Origin: Bradyrhizobium commune
GTDB lineage: Bacteria; Pseudomonadota; Alphaproteobacteria; Rhizobiales; Xanthobacteraceae
Length of the DNA: 64,000 nt
Assembly (NCBI RefSeq): GCF_015624505.1
Contig: NZ_CP061379.1
Coordinates: 6,820,001 to 6,884,000, forward strand
Direction: 5' to 3'
Shown here: one piece after another, positions 8,250 through 19,400 of the stretch
How the letters are laid out: every line of letters starts with the position of its first letter
How positions within the stretch are numbered: the first letter of the stretch is position 1
Notes under the pieces: generated by a model
Told to the model about the DNA's origin: nothing
What the model saw: the letters and a program-made list of their open reading frames with translations, nothing else
Database searches by the model: none
Translations under genes and position numbers: made by a program

Positions 8250-11200
8250 CGCCGCGGCCTCATTGGCGGCCGAATCCGGCTCCGGCTGGAGCGGCGGCGC
8301 GACGAGCAGCTCCATTGGCCGCAACAGCTCGGCCACTTGCCGCGCCGGCAACGGCTTGGAAATCAGGAAGCCCTGCATCTCGTCGCAACCATGGGTGCGC
8401 AGGAACGCCTCCTGTTCGGCGTTCTCGACACCTTCGGCGACGACGGTCATGCCGAGCGCCTTGCCCATGCTGATGATCGCCTGCGCGATCGCCTGATCCT
8501 CCGAATCCTGCGGCAGGTCGCGCACGAAGGAGCGGTCGATCTTGATGGTGTCGATCGGAAAGTGCTTCATCAACGACATCGACGAATAACCGGTGCCGAA
8601 ATCGTCGATGGCAAGCCGGATGCCGCGGCTCTGAATCGCATCGAGCACCTTCAGCGCCCGTCCGACATTGCGCATCATCATGCTCTCGGTGACCTCGAGC
8701 TGGAGCAGCACCGGCGACATGCCGCTAGCCGCAAGCGCCTCGTCGACGTCCTGCAACAGATGCTCGTCGACGAACTGCCGCGGCGACAGGTTGACCGCCA
8801 TCGACAGCGGCAACAGGCCGCGACGCTGCCAGGCCATGGCCTGCGCGCAGGCCTCCTTCAACACCCAGCGGCCGATCGGCACAATCAGTCCGGTTTCCTC
8901 GGCGAGCGGAATGAATTGCGCCGGCGAGATGTTGCCGAGATCGGGATGGGTCCAGCGCAACAGTGCTTCCACGCCGGTGATCTGGCTGGTCGCCATGTCG
9001 ACCTTGGGCTGGTAGTGCAACGAGAACTGCTCGCGCTCCAGCGCCCGGCGCAGCGCGCTTTCGAGCGAGAGCCGCTCGATCGATTGCGTCTTCACTTCCT
9101 TGGAGAAGAAGCGATAGCCGTTCTTGCCGTCCTCCTTGGCGAGATACATCGCCATGTCGGCATTCTTGGTCAGCGTCTGCGCGTCGGCGCCGTTGGCCGG
9201 ATACATCGCGATGCCGATCGAGGCCGTGGTGTGGCACTCATGGCCGGCGAGCTCCATCGGCTTGCCGAGCGCGGCCAACAGTTCGGTCGAGATGCGCTGG
9301 ACGTCGTCGATCTCGCCGCACTGGTCGAGGATCACGACGAACTCGTCGCCGCCGAGTCGGGCCACCACGTCGCCCGCCCGCAGCGCATTGCGCAAGCGAT
9401 CTGCGACTTCGAGCAGCAGCAGATCGCCGGCCTCGTGGCCGAGCGAATCGTTGATGACCTTGAAGCGGTCGAGATCGATGAACAGCACCGCAAAGCGGTG
9501 ATCGTGGCGTTGCGCGGTCTCGATCGCCTCGCGCAACAGACCGTTGAACGTCTCGCGGTTCGGCAGATTGGTCAGGCTGTCATGCGACGCAAGGTATTCG
9601 ATCCGCTCGTCGGCCTTGTTCTTCTCGTCGGCGCGATCGAAATTCTCCATCGCAAAAGAGACGTTGTCGGCGAGACGCTGCAACAGCTCGGAGAATTCGG
9701 CGGTGAAGATGTCCTTCTCGATCGACATGTAGATCATGACGCCGACGGCTGCGCCGTGAATCAGCAGTGGGAATGCGGCGCCCGCCCGTGCGCCATCCTT
9801 GCGAACGAGGGCGTGGAACGCCGCAACGCGGCTGTCGCTCAGATAGTCATTGCTGATGCAGGGCTGCCGGGTGCGGAATGCCGTGCCTGCCATTCCCTTG
9901 CCCTCCGGGCGTTCGGGATCGGTCGAAAGGCGGGTGTGACGCGTCGTCTCGGCCGCGGGACCCGCGGCCGCAACGATCTCGAGCAGGTCGCTGCCGGGTT
10001 TCGCAAGCGCGATGGTGGTTGAGGTGAATTTGCCGCCGGCCGAGGCCGCCCGACAGACGAGGTCATAGAGCTCGTCGCGGGAATTCGCCCGCATGATCGC
10101 CTCGTTGGTGGCGCTCAGCGCCGCGAACATCCGCGTCAGGCGCTCCTTCTGCGCCTCGGTGCGGGCCTTCTCCTCGGCGCGGTCGAAATTGTCGAGCGCG
10201 AAAGAGACGTTTTCCGCGAGGCGTCCAAGCAGCTCCACGAGATCCGGCGTGAACGTATTCTCTTCCGGTGCCAGAAACAGCAAAATGCCGATCGGCTCCT
10301 CGCCAGCCCGCAGCAACGGAAAGCTGGCGGCCGCTCTGGTTCCATCTTCGGTCGCCTTGACGTGCCAGTGGGCGGACCGCGGGTCGTTCAGATAGTCGTT
10401 GATCACGCTGGGCGCGCGGGTCCGCAGCGAAATCCCGATGATTCCCTGCCCCTCGGGATGATCCGCGGACACATGACATGTGCGCCGAACCATGCGCTCC
10501 TGCAGACGTCCCTTCACGGCAACGACGCGAACAAGCTCTTTTGCCTCATCGAGGATGCCGATGGTCGTCGAGGCAAACACGTCGCCAAGCACGGCGGCCT
10601 GACACACCACCTCGAACAGCTCTTCGCGCGTCTTGGCGCGCATGATGGCTTCGTTGGTGGCGCTGAGCGCCTCGAACATGCCGCTGAGACGGTTGCGTTG
10701 CCTGTCGGCCCGTGCCTTGTCTTCGGCCCGATCGAAATTCTCCAGCGCAAAGGTCACGTTGGCCTGGAGGCGTTGCAGCAGCTCGACGAATTCGGGCGTG
10801 AACGCGTCGCGTTCCGGCGAGTTGAACAGAAGCACGCCTTCGACGCGGTCGCCATTGAAGAGTGGCAGCGCCGCGGAGGATCCGATTCCGTTGCGGCGGG
10901 CATTTTCCTGCCAGGGTCTGATGCGGTCATCGGCCAGCACGTCGTTGCTGATGGCCGGCTGGCGCGTACGGTAAGCAGTGCCGCTCAATCCCCGGCCCTC
11001 GGGGATCTGATCGGAGGTAGAGAGCTTGAACGTGCGCACCACATCCGAGTTCGGGCCGTAGCTGGCAACGACGCGGAGTAATTCGGCGTCGTGATCGACG
11101 AGCGTGATGTTGGCCGACGTGAACTTGGCGCCCTTCGCCGTCGCCTCGCAGACGAGGTCGAACAGCTCGGACCGCGACCGCGCGCGCAGGATCGCTTCAT

Positions 11201-12338
11201 TGGTAGCGCTCAACGCTGCGTACATGCGCGCCAGGCGGTCCTCCTCGGCGGCAATCCGCGCCTTCTCGGCTTCGCGCTCGAAATTGTCGATGGCAAAACA
11301 GACGTTTTCGGCGATGCGCAGCATGAGGGCGACGATCTCCTCGTCTTTCGCCCAGGACTGGCTGAGGAAGGACAGGATGACACCGATGCTTTCGCCGTGC
11401 CTCGTCAGCGGTGCGACGATGCAGGCGGCGACACCGGTGTTGATGTTGGCTTGCTCCCACGGCGTGCCCTTGGTGCGGTTCGCCAGATCGCGTTCGACAT
11501 GCGGCTTCTGCGAGCGGAACACCTGACCGGAGATGCCGCGGCCATAGGGATTGTCGGGATCGACGGAGTAGCGGGTCTGGGTGACGATCTCCATGTTCTG
11601 ACCGGTGCCGGCAACTGGCACCAGCCAATGGGAGTCCGGCTCCTTCAGCAGAACAAAGGTCGCCAGCGACTTGCCGCCATGCACGGAGGCATCGCAGACG
11701 AGCTGATACAGCTCCTGCTCGTTCTTGGCGCGCAGGATGGCTTCATTGGTCGCGCTCAACGCGCCGAACATGCGATTGAGCCGCCGCGTCGCGCGGTCGC
11801 CGGCCTGGCGCGCCGTCTCTCGCGCGAAATTGTCCAGGGCATAGGAGATGTTCGCCGACATGCGCTCGAACAGCGACACCATCTCGGCGTCGAGCGAGCC
11901 GGCTTCGCTGCGGGTCACGAACAGAACGCCGACGCTCTCGCCGTTGCAGAGCAGCGGCAGCGCCGCCGCAGCGCCGATATGGGCCCTGCTCGCGCCCTCT
12001 CGCCACGCCAGCGAGCGCGGGTCGTTCAGATAATCATTGCTGATGCAGAGCTTCTGGTTGCGGAAGGCCTCGCCACCGACGCCCGAGCCTTCCGGCGTGC
12101 CGTCTTCCGTGGTGATCTCGATTGCATTCAGGCGCGCGACGTCCTCGCCGCAACCGGCGGCGAAGCGCAGCCGTCCGCGCTCCGGCTCCACGAGGAACAC
12201 GGCAACGGCCATGAAGTCTCCACTCGCAAACCCGGCGTCGCAGACCTTCTGGTACAGCTCATCCGGCGATTTCGCGTAGAGGATCGCTTCATTGATGGCG
12301 CTCAACGCCGCAAAGGTGCGCGCGAGTGTCGTCGGCAC
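8223..12338 (-). CDS. Five-GAF diguanylate cyclase/phosphodiesterase
   Basis: Cytoplasmic c-di-GMP enzyme of 1371 aa with an exceptional sensor array. Five homologous GAF modules of about 180 residues lie at roughly 8-170, 187-355, 370-535, 550-715 and 735-900. Each opens with an [13 protein letters not shown] helix (ALSAINEAI in the first) and ends in an NFxRxxEKA-type coiled linker. A complete GGDEF domain follows (motif at 996-1000) with an RxxD inhibitory site five residues before it (987-990). The EAL domain carries EALLRW (1123-1128), [21 protein letters not shown] (1245-1253), KIDRSF and AEGVE. Both catalytic centres therefore look intact. The start is GTG, with GGGAG eight bases upstream. 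Ligands of the GAF modules are unknown. No membrane helix is present. Confidence 0.92.
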   Translation of the reverse strand: MPTTLARTFAALSAINEAILYAKSPDELYQKVCDAGFASGDFMAVAVFLVEPERGRLRFAAGCGEDVARLNAIEITTEDGTPEGSGVGGEAFRNQKLCISNDYLNDPRSLAWREGASRAHIGAAAALPLLCNGESVGVLFVTRSEAGSLDAEMVSLFERMSANISYALDNFARETARQAGDRATRRLNRMFGALSATNEAILRAKNEQELYQLVCDASVHGGKSLATFVLLKEPDSHWLVPVAGTGQNMEIVTQTRYSVDPDNPYGRGISGQVFRSQKPHVERDLANRTKGTPWEQANINTGVAACIVAPLTRHGESIGVILSFLSQSWAKDEEIVALMLRIAENVCFAIDNFEREAEKARIAAEEDRLARMYAALSATNEAILRARSRSELFDLVCEATAKGAKFTSANITLVDHDAELLRVVASYGPNSDVVRTFKLSTSDQIPEGRGLSGTAYRTRQPAISNDVLADDRIRPWQENARRNGIGSSAALPLFNGDRVEGVLLFNSPERDAFTPEFVELLQRLQANVTFALENFDRAEDKARADRQRNRLSGMFEALSATNEAIMRAKTREELFEVVCQAAVLGDVFASTTIGILDEAKELVRVVAVKGRLQERMVRRTCHVSADHPEGQGIIGISLRTRAPSVINDYLNDPRSAHWHVKATEDGTRAAASFPLLRAGEEPIGILLFLAPEENTFTPDLVELLGRLAENVSFALDNFDRAEEKARTEAQKERLTRMFAALSATNEAIMRANSRDELYDLVCRAASAGGKFTSTTIALAKPGSDLLEIVAAAGPAAETTRHTRLSTDPERPEGKGMAGTAFRTRQPCISNDYLSDSRVAAFHALVRKDGARAGAAFPLLIHGAAVGVMIYMSIEKDIFTAEFSELLQRLADNVSFAMENFDRADEKNKADERIEYLASHDSLTNLPNRETFNGLLREAIETAQRHDHRFAVLFIDLDRFKVINDSLGHEAGDLLLLEVADRLRNALRAGDVVARLGGDEFVVILDQCGEIDDVQRISTELLAALGKPMELAGHECHTTASIGIAMYPANGADAQTLTKNADMAMYLAKEDGKNGYRFFSKEVKTQSIERLSLESALRRALEREQFSLHYQPKVDMATSQITGVEALLRWTHPDLGNISPAQFIPLAEETGLIVPIGRWVLKEACAQAMAWQRRGLLPLSMAVNLSPRQFVDEHLLQDVDEALAASGMSPVLLQLEVTESMMMRNVGRALKVLDAIQSRGIRLAIDDFGTGYSSMSLMKHFPIDTIKIDRSFVRDLPQDSEDQAIAQAIISMGKALGMTVVAEGVENAEQEAFLRTHGCDEMQGFLISKPLPARQVAELLRPMELLVAPPLQPEPDSAANEAAALRLKRAVV

Positions 12339-12631
12339 GATCTCAGCTCCCGGGCATTTCTGCCTTTTTTTCCCGGATGCCTTTATGAGGGCCGATCGCC
12401 TAAGTGGTCGTTATTGCGCGCTGGAAACCAGCGATCACAGTGAATGAGCTGCGAACGACGAGCGCAAATCTGTCGGGAATACCGCCGCGCGGGAGGAATC
12501 CGCAACCAAAGGCGCGTTCTCTTTACGAATTTGCAGCCCTGTATTGGTTTACGGGAGATTGATATCGGCGCGGCGCTTTGAGACGATGGCTCGCAACAAC
12601 GCCCGCCAAGGGCTGTGACCGAGGGAACGCC

Positions 12632-13684
12632 ATGCCCATCGTCAAGGCCGATCGCCTCACTTGCGTCAGCGCCGCGCTGCTCCGCGCCGCCGGCGCCTCC
12701 AAGGAAGAAGCCGACGCCGTTGCCACGGGCTGCGTCAACGCCAATCTCGCCGGCCACGACTCCCATGGCGTGATCGCGGTTCCGACCTATATCGACCGTA
12801 TCAAGGCGGGGCACATCGTTCCCGGCGCCAAATGGACCATCGTCCAGGAATCGCCAACCACGACCGTCATCGACGGCCATTGGGGCTTCGGCTTCCACGT
12901 CAATGCCAAGGCGATGGCCCTGACCATCGAGAAGGCGAAGACGGCCAACGTCGCCGCCTGCACCGTGTTCCGGCAAAGCCATGTCGGCCGCCTCGCCGCC
13001 TATCCGCTGATGGCGATGCGCGAGGGCATGATCGGCATTGCGACCGCTGACTCCGGCCGCTCGCCAAAACACGTTGCGCCGTTCGGCGGCAAGGAGGCGC
13101 GGCTCGGCACCAACCCGATCTCGATCGCCGTGCCGTCCGATCTCGATACGCCGTTTTATCTCGACATGGCGACATCCGCGGTCGCGGCGGGAAAAATCCA
13201 GCTCGCGGTCGCCCGTGGCGAAGAAATTCCGACCGGATGGATCATCGATGCGGAGGGACGGCACACCACCGATCCGACCCAATACCGCAAGGGCGGCGCA
13301 TTGCTGCCGCTCGGCGGCACCGAGGGTTACAAGGGCAGCGGGCTGGCCGCCATGGTCGAGGTGCTCTGCGGCCTGCTCACCGGGCTCGGCTTCGGCGTCG
13401 AGCCGACCGGGCGGCACAATGACGGATGCTTCATGGCGGTGTTCAACGTCGCCGCGTTCCGCCCGCTGAAGGAGTTCAAGCGTGAGGTCGCGGAGTTCGC
13501 GCGCTATCTGAAATCGACGCCGCCGTCCGAGGGTAGCCAGGGCGTCTACTATCCGGGCGAGATCGAGGGCGTGCGCGAGCAACAGCGGCTGCGCGACGGC
13601 ATCGCGGTCGAGGACGCGACCTGGGACAGGTTGCGCGCGCTGGCCCGCGATTACAGGCTCGACACCGTCCTCGATCTGTCCTGA
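12632..13684 (+). CDS. Ldh_2 family malate/lactate-type dehydrogenase
   Basis: NAD(P)-dependent oxidoreductase of the malate/L-lactate/ureidoglycolate dehydrogenase family, which reduces or oxidises 2-oxo/2-hydroxy acids in the cytoplasm. Family features are the HDSHGVIAVPTYIDRI segment with its catalytic His, the GRSPKHVAPFGGKEARLGTNP loop, FYLDMATSAVAAGKI and LPLGGTEGYKGSGLAAM. The ATG at 12632 has GAGGGA upstream, and a longer frame from 12578 is unsupported. Length is 350 aa. It opens a tight three-gene run with a flavin monooxygenase (21 bases on) and a FAH-family hydrolase (15 bases further), suggesting a shared catabolic pathway for an unidentified substrate. Confidence 0.88.
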   Translation: MPIVKADRLTCVSAALLRAAGASKEEADAVATGCVNANLAGHDSHGVIAVPTYIDRIKAGHIVPGAKWTIVQESPTTTVIDGHWGFGFHVNAKAMALTIEKAKTANVAACTVFRQSHVGRLAAYPLMAMREGMIGIATADSGRSPKHVAPFGGKEARLGTNPISIAVPSDLDTPFYLDMATSAVAAGKIQLAVARGEEIPTGWIIDAEGRHTTDPTQYRKGGALLPLGGTEGYKGSGLAAMVEVLCGLLTGLGFGVEPTGRHNDGCFMAVFNVAAFRPLKEFKREVAEFARYLKSTPPSEGSQGVYYPGEIEGVREQQRLRDGIAVEDATWDRLRALARDYRLDTVLDLS

Positions 13685-13705
13685 CGCAATTCGGAGAACA
13701 GCAGC

Positions 13706-15073
13706 ATGACACGGCAGATGGTCCTGGTCGGCTTCCTTCAGGCGCAGAATTGCACGAACTTGCCGAGCTCGTGGCGGCATCCGGACTCGCGCAGCGATTC
13801 GATGTCGGCTGACTATTATCAGGAGATCGCGCGAATTCTGGAGGCCGGCAAATTCCACATGGCCTTCTTCGACGATCGTCTGGCGATGCCGGACCGCTAC
13901 GGCAACGACCACGCCCACACCGTCGAATACGGCATCCGCTGCGTGAAGATGGATCCGCTGATCGTGCTGACCACGATGGGGATGGCCACCGACAAGCTCG
14001 GGCTGGGCGCGACCTGCTCGACCACCTATTACGAGCCCTTCGACGTCGCGCGCCGTTTTGCGACGCTCGACTTGATGTCCGGCGGGCGCGCCGGCTGGAA
14101 TGTCGTGACCTCGCTCAACGACGGCGAGGCCCTGAACATGGGGCGGGATTCCCATCCCGAACATGATTCCCGCTACGACAAGGCCGACGAGTTCATGGAG
14201 GTCGTGCTCGGCCATTGGGATACGTGGGAGGACGGTGCGCTGATCATGGACAAGACAAGCGGCCGCTTTGCCGATCCAAGCAAGGTGAAGCGGCTCGATC
14301 ACAAGGGACCGGCCTTCAAGTCCCGCGGACCGTTCACCGTGCCGCGCTCGGACCAGGGCCATCCCGTCATCATCCAGGCCGGCGCATCCGGCCGCGGCCA
14401 GCGCTTCGCCGGGCGCTGGGGCGAGGTGATCTTCACCGCCGCGCGCAATCTCGCCGCGGCCAAGGAAGGCTACGCGTCCGTGCGCAACGAGGCCGCGAAA
14501 GCCGGCCGCGATCCGGAGCAGATGTTCCTCTGCAATCTGACGACGCCGGTCTGTGCTGCGACCAAGGCGGAAGCCGAAGACAAGATGGCGCTGATCAACA
14601 AGCTGCCGCTCGAGATCGACGCGCTGTCGCTGCTCGCCGAGGCGCTCAACTACGACTTCGCCTCCAAGGATCTCGATGCGCCGCTGACGACGGACGAGCT
14701 GAAGAGCATGCAGGGCATTTTGGGCATCCGCGATGGCGTGCTGAAGACTTCGGGCAAAAGCAATCCGAGCGCGCGTGACTTCGTCACCTTCTCCGGCCGC
14801 GGCCAGGTCCACGACGCCATGGTCGGCGGGCCCAAGGAGATCGCAGACAAGTTAGAGGAGATGTTCGTCGAGCGCAGCTGCGACGGTTTTGTCATCGCCG
14901 CGACCTATGTGCCGGGATCCTACGGCGATTTCGTGCAGCACATCGTGCCGGAATTGCAGCGCCGTGGCCTGTTCCAGAAGGACTATCGCGGCAAGACGTT
15001 GCGGGAAAATCTCGGGCTGAAGCGGCCGGCGGCCGGCGCGTGGAAAGTGCAGCCGCGCGATGCCGCGGAATAA
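13706..15073 (+). CDS. LLM-class flavin monooxygenase, NtaA/SnaA/DszA type
   Basis: FMN-dependent TIM-barrel monooxygenase of the bacterial luciferase superfamily, expected to use FMNH2 from a separate reductase. Hallmarks are FHMAFFDDRLAMPDRYGND near residue 50, the GLGATCSTTYYEPFDVARRFATLD segment, SGGRAGWNVVTSLN, and PVIIQAGASGRGQRFAGRWGEVIF. Length (455 aa) matches the NtaA/SnaA/DszA branch rather than the F420-dependent one. No flavin reductase gene is adjacent. It is the middle gene of the three-gene operon. Substrates in this branch include aminopolycarboxylates and organosulfur compounds; none can be assigned here. Confidence 0.9.
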   Translation: MTRQMVLVGFLQAQNCTNLPSSWRHPDSRSDSMSADYYQEIARILEAGKFHMAFFDDRLAMPDRYGNDHAHTVEYGIRCVKMDPLIVLTTMGMATDKLGLGATCSTTYYEPFDVARRFATLDLMSGGRAGWNVVTSLNDGEALNMGRDSHPEHDSRYDKADEFMEVVLGHWDTWEDGALIMDKTSGRFADPSKVKRLDHKGPAFKSRGPFTVPRSDQGHPVIIQAGASGRGQRFAGRWGEVIFTAARNLAAAKEGYASVRNEAAKAGRDPEQMFLCNLTTPVCAATKAEAEDKMALINKLPLEIDALSLLAEALNYDFASKDLDAPLTTDELKSMQGILGIRDGVLKTSGKSNPSARDFVTFSGRGQVHDAMVGGPKEIADKLEEMFVERSCDGFVIAATYVPGSYGDFVQHIVPELQRRGLFQKDYRGKTLRENLGLKRPAAGAWKVQPRDAAE

Positions 15074-15088
15074 CGACGAGGACATGAC

Positions 15089-15874
15089 ATGCGCTGGCTG
15101 AAATTCACCGCCTCCGGCAAGACCTCCTGGGGGATCATTGAGGGCGACCGGGTGATCGCAATCGACGGCGACCCCTTTGGCGAATGGCAGCGGACCTCAC
15201 GCACGCATCCGCTTAGCGACGCCAAGATCGAGCTGCCGCTGATCCCGCGCACTTTCTACTGCGTCGGCTTGAACTATCTAAAACACCTGAAGGAGGCCGC
15301 CGACAAGCGCGGCGAGGTGCCGGCCGTGCCCGAACGGCCCGAGATCGGTTATCGCGCGCAGAACGCGCTGATCGCACATGACGAGGACGTCGTGATCCCG
15401 TCCTTCGCGACCGAGAAGATCCACTACGAGGGCGAGCTCGCCGTCGTCATCGGCAAGAAGGTGAAGCACCTCACCGAGGCGAACGCGATGGATTGCGTGT
15501 TCGGCTACACCATCGGCAACGATGTCAGCGAGCGCAGCTGGCAGAAGGCCGATCGCAGCCTGTGGCGCTCGAAGAATGCCGACACATTCAAGCCAATGGG
15601 CCCGTGGATCGAGACCGAGGCCGATCTCGCCAAGATGGAGACCATCGTCCGGGTCAACGGCAAGGAGACCAACCGCTTCCACACCAACGATATGATCTTT
15701 GGCGTGGTACCGTTCCTGGTCGAGCTGACCAAATATTTTACGCTGTGGCCGGGCGACGTGATCTGGATGGGCACGGATGGTGCCTCACCTGACATCAAGC
15801 ATGGTGACATCGTGGAGATCGAGATCACCGGTATCGGCATGTTGCGGAACAGGTTTGTGCGGGAGGGGCAGTAG
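15089..15874 (+). CDS. Fumarylacetoacetate hydrolase family protein
   Basis: FAH-family enzyme, hydrolysing or isomerising or decarboxylating an oxo-acid with a divalent metal in the cytoplasm. The metal ligands are visible in HYEGELAVVIGKKV (two Glu) and in the GYTIGNDVSER segment with its Asp. An N-terminal MRWLKFTASGKTSWGIIEGD resembles the small capping domain of bacterial homologues. Length (261 aa) is usual. It follows the flavin monooxygenase after 15 bases and ends 7 bases before the stop of a convergent Lrp-type regulator. A role in cleaving an oxidised intermediate made by the two preceding enzymes is inferred. Confidence 0.9.
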   Translation: MRWLKFTASGKTSWGIIEGDRVIAIDGDPFGEWQRTSRTHPLSDAKIELPLIPRTFYCVGLNYLKHLKEAADKRGEVPAVPERPEIGYRAQNALIAHDEDVVIPSFATEKIHYEGELAVVIGKKVKHLTEANAMDCVFGYTIGNDVSERSWQKADRSLWRSKNADTFKPMGPWIETEADLAKMETIVRVNGKETNRFHTNDMIFGVVPFLVELTKYFTLWPGDVIWMGTDGASPDIKHGDIVEIEITGIGMLRNRFVREGQ

Positions 15875-15881
15875 CACCTCC

Positions 15882-16337
15882 TCAAAACGGCAGCGCTACG
15901 CCTGTCTTGATCTCCTTCAGCACCACGTTGCTGCGGACATAGCGGATGCCGGGAATGCGGAACATGAATTCGTCGAGGAATTTGTTGTAGGCGACCATGT
16001 CCTGCACGACGACGCGCAAATGATAGTCGGCATCGCCTGTCGTCGCAAAGCACTCCAGCACCTCACGGCGCTTCGTGACCCGCGCAACGAACTCTTCGAC
16101 AAACTTGGCGTCGTGCCGCTCCAGCGAGACGTGGAGGATTGCTGACATTGCAAAGCCAGCCTGCTCGCGCGACACCAGCGCCGCGTAGCCACAGATGATT
16201 CCGGTCTCCTCCAGCGCGCGCACCCGGCGCCAGCAGGCCGAGGTCGACATGCCGACCTCATCGGCAAGCTGCTGGTTGGTGGCGCGGCCATCCTTCTGGA
16301 GATGCGCGAGAATCCGTGTGTCCTGCTCTTCGATCAT
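15882..16337 (-). CDS. Lrp/AsnC family transcriptional regulator
   Basis: DNA-binding feast/famine regulator of 151 aa. An N-terminal helix-turn-helix (ILAHLQKDGRATNQQLADEV, then MSTSACWRRVRALEE) is followed by the RAM/AsnC ligand-binding fold ending CFATTGDADYHLRVVVQDM. The ATG at 16337 has GAGGG six bases upstream. The gene is divergent from the indolepyruvate:ferredoxin oxidoreductase gene across 156 bases, which makes that enzyme its probable target; Lrp-type regulators commonly sense amino acids. Ligand and targets are inferred, not shown. Confidence 0.93.
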   Translation of the reverse strand: MIEEQDTRILAHLQKDGRATNQQLADEVGMSTSACWRRVRALEETGIICGYAALVSREQAGFAMSAILHVSLERHDAKFVEEFVARVTKRREVLECFATTGDADYHLRVVVQDMVAYNKFLDEFMFRIPGIRYVRSNVVLKEIKTGVALPF

Positions 16338-16421
16338 CAATCGCCCTCAAATCGGGCAACTTTACCAAATTTGATGCGTCTGTGCAAAATATCACCGCAT
16401 CGGCGTCCTTGACGGGATAAA

Positions 16422-16434
16422 TAGGTAAGACCTA
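16422..16434. promoter_or_regulatory. Inverted repeat in lrp-ior intergenic region
   Basis: TAGGT, three bases, ACCTA form a perfect 5-bp inverted repeat about 60 bases before the oxidoreductase start and 85 bases from the regulator start. It lies downstream of a TTGACG hexamer at 16409-16414. It is a candidate site for the divergent Lrp/AsnC regulator; binding is inferred. Confidence 0.4.
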
Positions 16435-16493
16435 CCAGCGCCCCCGGCCTAACCTCCACACCTATTCGGCAGGAAGCCGCACGAGGTCCGCCT

Positions 16494-19400
16494 ATGGACG
16501 CCATTCCGTCACTCGACGCCTATGAGCTCTCCGACCGCTACGAGCGCGAGGAGGGCCGCGTCTTCCTCACGGGCACGCAGGCGATCGTCCGCATCGCGCT
16601 CGACCAGGCCCGGCGCGACCGCGCACGCGGACTCAACACGGCCGGCTTCATCTCCGGCTATCGCGGCTCGCCGCTCGGCGGCGTCGATCTCGAACTGTGG
16701 CGCATCAAGGAGCGATTGAAGCGAGACCGCATCGAATTCCTGCCCGCTGTGAACGAGGACCTTGCGGCCACGGCCGTGCTCGGCTCGCAGCAGGTCGAGA
16801 CGCAAGCGGACCGCGAGGTCGATGGCGTGTTCGGGCTCTGGTACGGCAAGGGTCCCGGCGTCGACCGCTCCGGCGACGCCCTCAAGCACGGCAACGCCTA
16901 CGGCTCCTCGCCACATGGCGGCGTGCTGGTGGTCGCCGGCGACGACCATGGCTGCGTGTCGTCGTCGATGCCGCACCAGTCCGACGTCGCCTTCATGAGC
17001 TGGTTCGTGCCGACGCTGCATCCGGCCGATGTCGGTGAATATCTGGCGTTCGGCGAATATGGCTACGCGCTGAGCCGGTTCTCCGGCATGTGGGTCGGCT
17101 TCAAGGCGATCTCGGAGATCGTGGAGTCGGGCGCATCCGTTCCGCTGCGCCCACCGCGCCTCTTCCGCGCCCCCGACTTCACGCCACCGCCCAGCGGCCT
17201 GCACTATCGCTGGCCCGATCTGCCCGGCCCGCAGATCGAGGAGCGGCTGGAGGCGAAGAAGCACGCGGTCTACGCCTTCGCAAAGGCCAATCCGATCGAC
17301 CGCCATATCTACGATATCCCAAACGCCACTTACGGCATCGTCACGACAGGCAAGGCGCATCTCGATCTGATGGAAGCGTTGCGGCTGATGGGGCTCGACG
17401 AGGCCGCCTGCCGCAGCATTGGCATCGACATCTACAAGGTCGGCATGGTCTGGCCGCTGGCGCTTCACGACGCGATGGACTTTGTGAAGGGCAAACGCGA
17501 GATCCTGGTGGTTGAGGAAAAGCGCGGCATCATCGAGAGCCAGTTCAAGGAATATTTTTACGACTATCCCGGTGCAAAGCCCGAGCGCATGGTCGGCAAG
17601 CACGACGAACGCGGGGCGCGGCTGATCTCCTGGATCGGCGAACTGTCGCCGCGTGCGCTGGCATCCGTGCTGGCGAAGCGGCTCGATCCGCTGTTTCCAG
17701 GGCTCAATCTCGCCGCACGCGCCGCCGCCCTTCTGCCAGAGGCCGAGCGCACCATCAACGTTACAGGCGCAACGCGCACGCCCTATTTCTGTTCGGGCTG
17801 CCCGCACAACACGTCGACGAAAGTGCCAGAGGGATCGAAAGCGCTGGCCGGCATCGGCTGCCATTTCATGGCGAGCTGGATGGACCGCGAGACCTCGTCG
17901 CTGATCCAGATGGGCGGCGAAGGCGTGAACTGGGCCGCCTCGTCGCGATTTACCGGCTACAAGCACGTCTTCCAGAACCTCGGCGAAGGTACTTACTATC
18001 ATTCCGGCTCGATGGCCATCCGGCAGGCGATCGCCGCAAAAGCCAATATCACCTACAAGATCCTGTTCAACGACGCCGTCGCCATGACCGGCGGCCAGCC
18101 GGTTGACGGCCCCGTCAGCGTCCATGCCATTGCGCACAGCGTCCGCGCCGAAGGTGTCGCCCGCATCGCGCTGGTGTCGGACAATCCCGCGCAATTTGTG
18201 CCTGGAGACTTGCCCATCAGCGTCACCATCCATCCGCGCGAGGAGATGGACGCCGTGCAGCGTGAGCTGCGCGACGTCTCCGGCGTCTCGGTGCTGATCT
18301 ATCAGCAGACCTGCGCGACAGAGAAGCGGCGTCGCCGCAAGCGCGGACAGATGGCCGATCCAAAACGCTTCGCCTATATCAACGATCTCGTCTGCGAAGG
18401 CTGCGGCGATTGCTCGGTCGAATCCAACTGCCTTAGCGTCGAGCCGAAGGAGACACCGTTCGGGCGCAAGCGCCAGATCAATCTCTCCGCCTGCAACAAG
18501 GATTTTTCCTGCCTCAACGGCTTCTGCCCGAGTTTTGTGACGGTCGAAGGCGCCACACGCCGAAGGAAGGCTGCGAGCGGAATCGATGCAGTCAGCCGTG
18601 CCGCTACGCTTCCTCTTCCCTCGCCGGCAATGCTTGATCGCCCCTACGATCTGCTGGTGACCGGCGTCGGCGGCACCGGCGTGATCACGGTCGGCGCGCT
18701 GATCGGCATGGCCGCGCATCTCGAACGCCGCGGCGTCTCGGTCCTCGACTTTACCGGCTTTGCGCAAAAGTTCGGGCCCGTGCTGAGCTATCTCCGTCTC
18801 GCCGCTTCGCCCGAGGCCTTGCACCAGGTACGCATCGACCAGGGCGCCGCCGATGCGCTGATCGGCTGCGACTTCGTCGTCAGCTCCTCGCCGAAGGCCT
18901 CCGGCACTTATCGCCGTGGCACCCGCGCGGCGATCAACACCGCGGAGATGCCGACCGGCGACGTCGTCCGCTTCCGCGATGCCGATCTCGCCTCGCGTGT
19001 ACGCCTGCGCGCGATCCGGGAGGTCATCGGCAACGACAATCTCGACACCATCAATGCGAACGCGCTGGCCGAGCGCCTGCTTGGCGATGCCGTCTATGCC
19101 AACATCATCATGCTCGGCTTCGCCTGGCAGCGCGGACTGGTTCCGATTTCGCTGCCAGCGCTGCTGCGCGCGATCGAGCTCAACGGCGTCGCGGTCGAGC
19201 GCAACAAGCAGGCTTTTGCCTGGGGTCGGATCGCCGACGCCGATCCGGAGTTTTTGCTGAAAGCTGACGAGACGCCAATAGCGGAGACGCTTGACCAGTT
19301 GATCGCGCGTCGCGCCGATTTTCTCATCGCCTATCAGGACGAAGCCTATGCGGCGCGCTACCGGGCGGCCGTCGAAAGAGTTCGTGTCGCCGAAGCTGCC

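Noticed and set aside
8337..12443. Plus-strand open frames within the GAF-GGDEF-EAL gene
   Set aside because: They are antisense shadows; the minus strand carries five GAF modules and complete catalytic domains.
12383..14812. Very long minus-strand open frame (809 codons) across the dehydrogenase and monooxygenase genes
   Set aside because: It is antisense to two genes with full family motifs. Its composition is Arg/Ala/His-rich with no domain, and it results from high GC.
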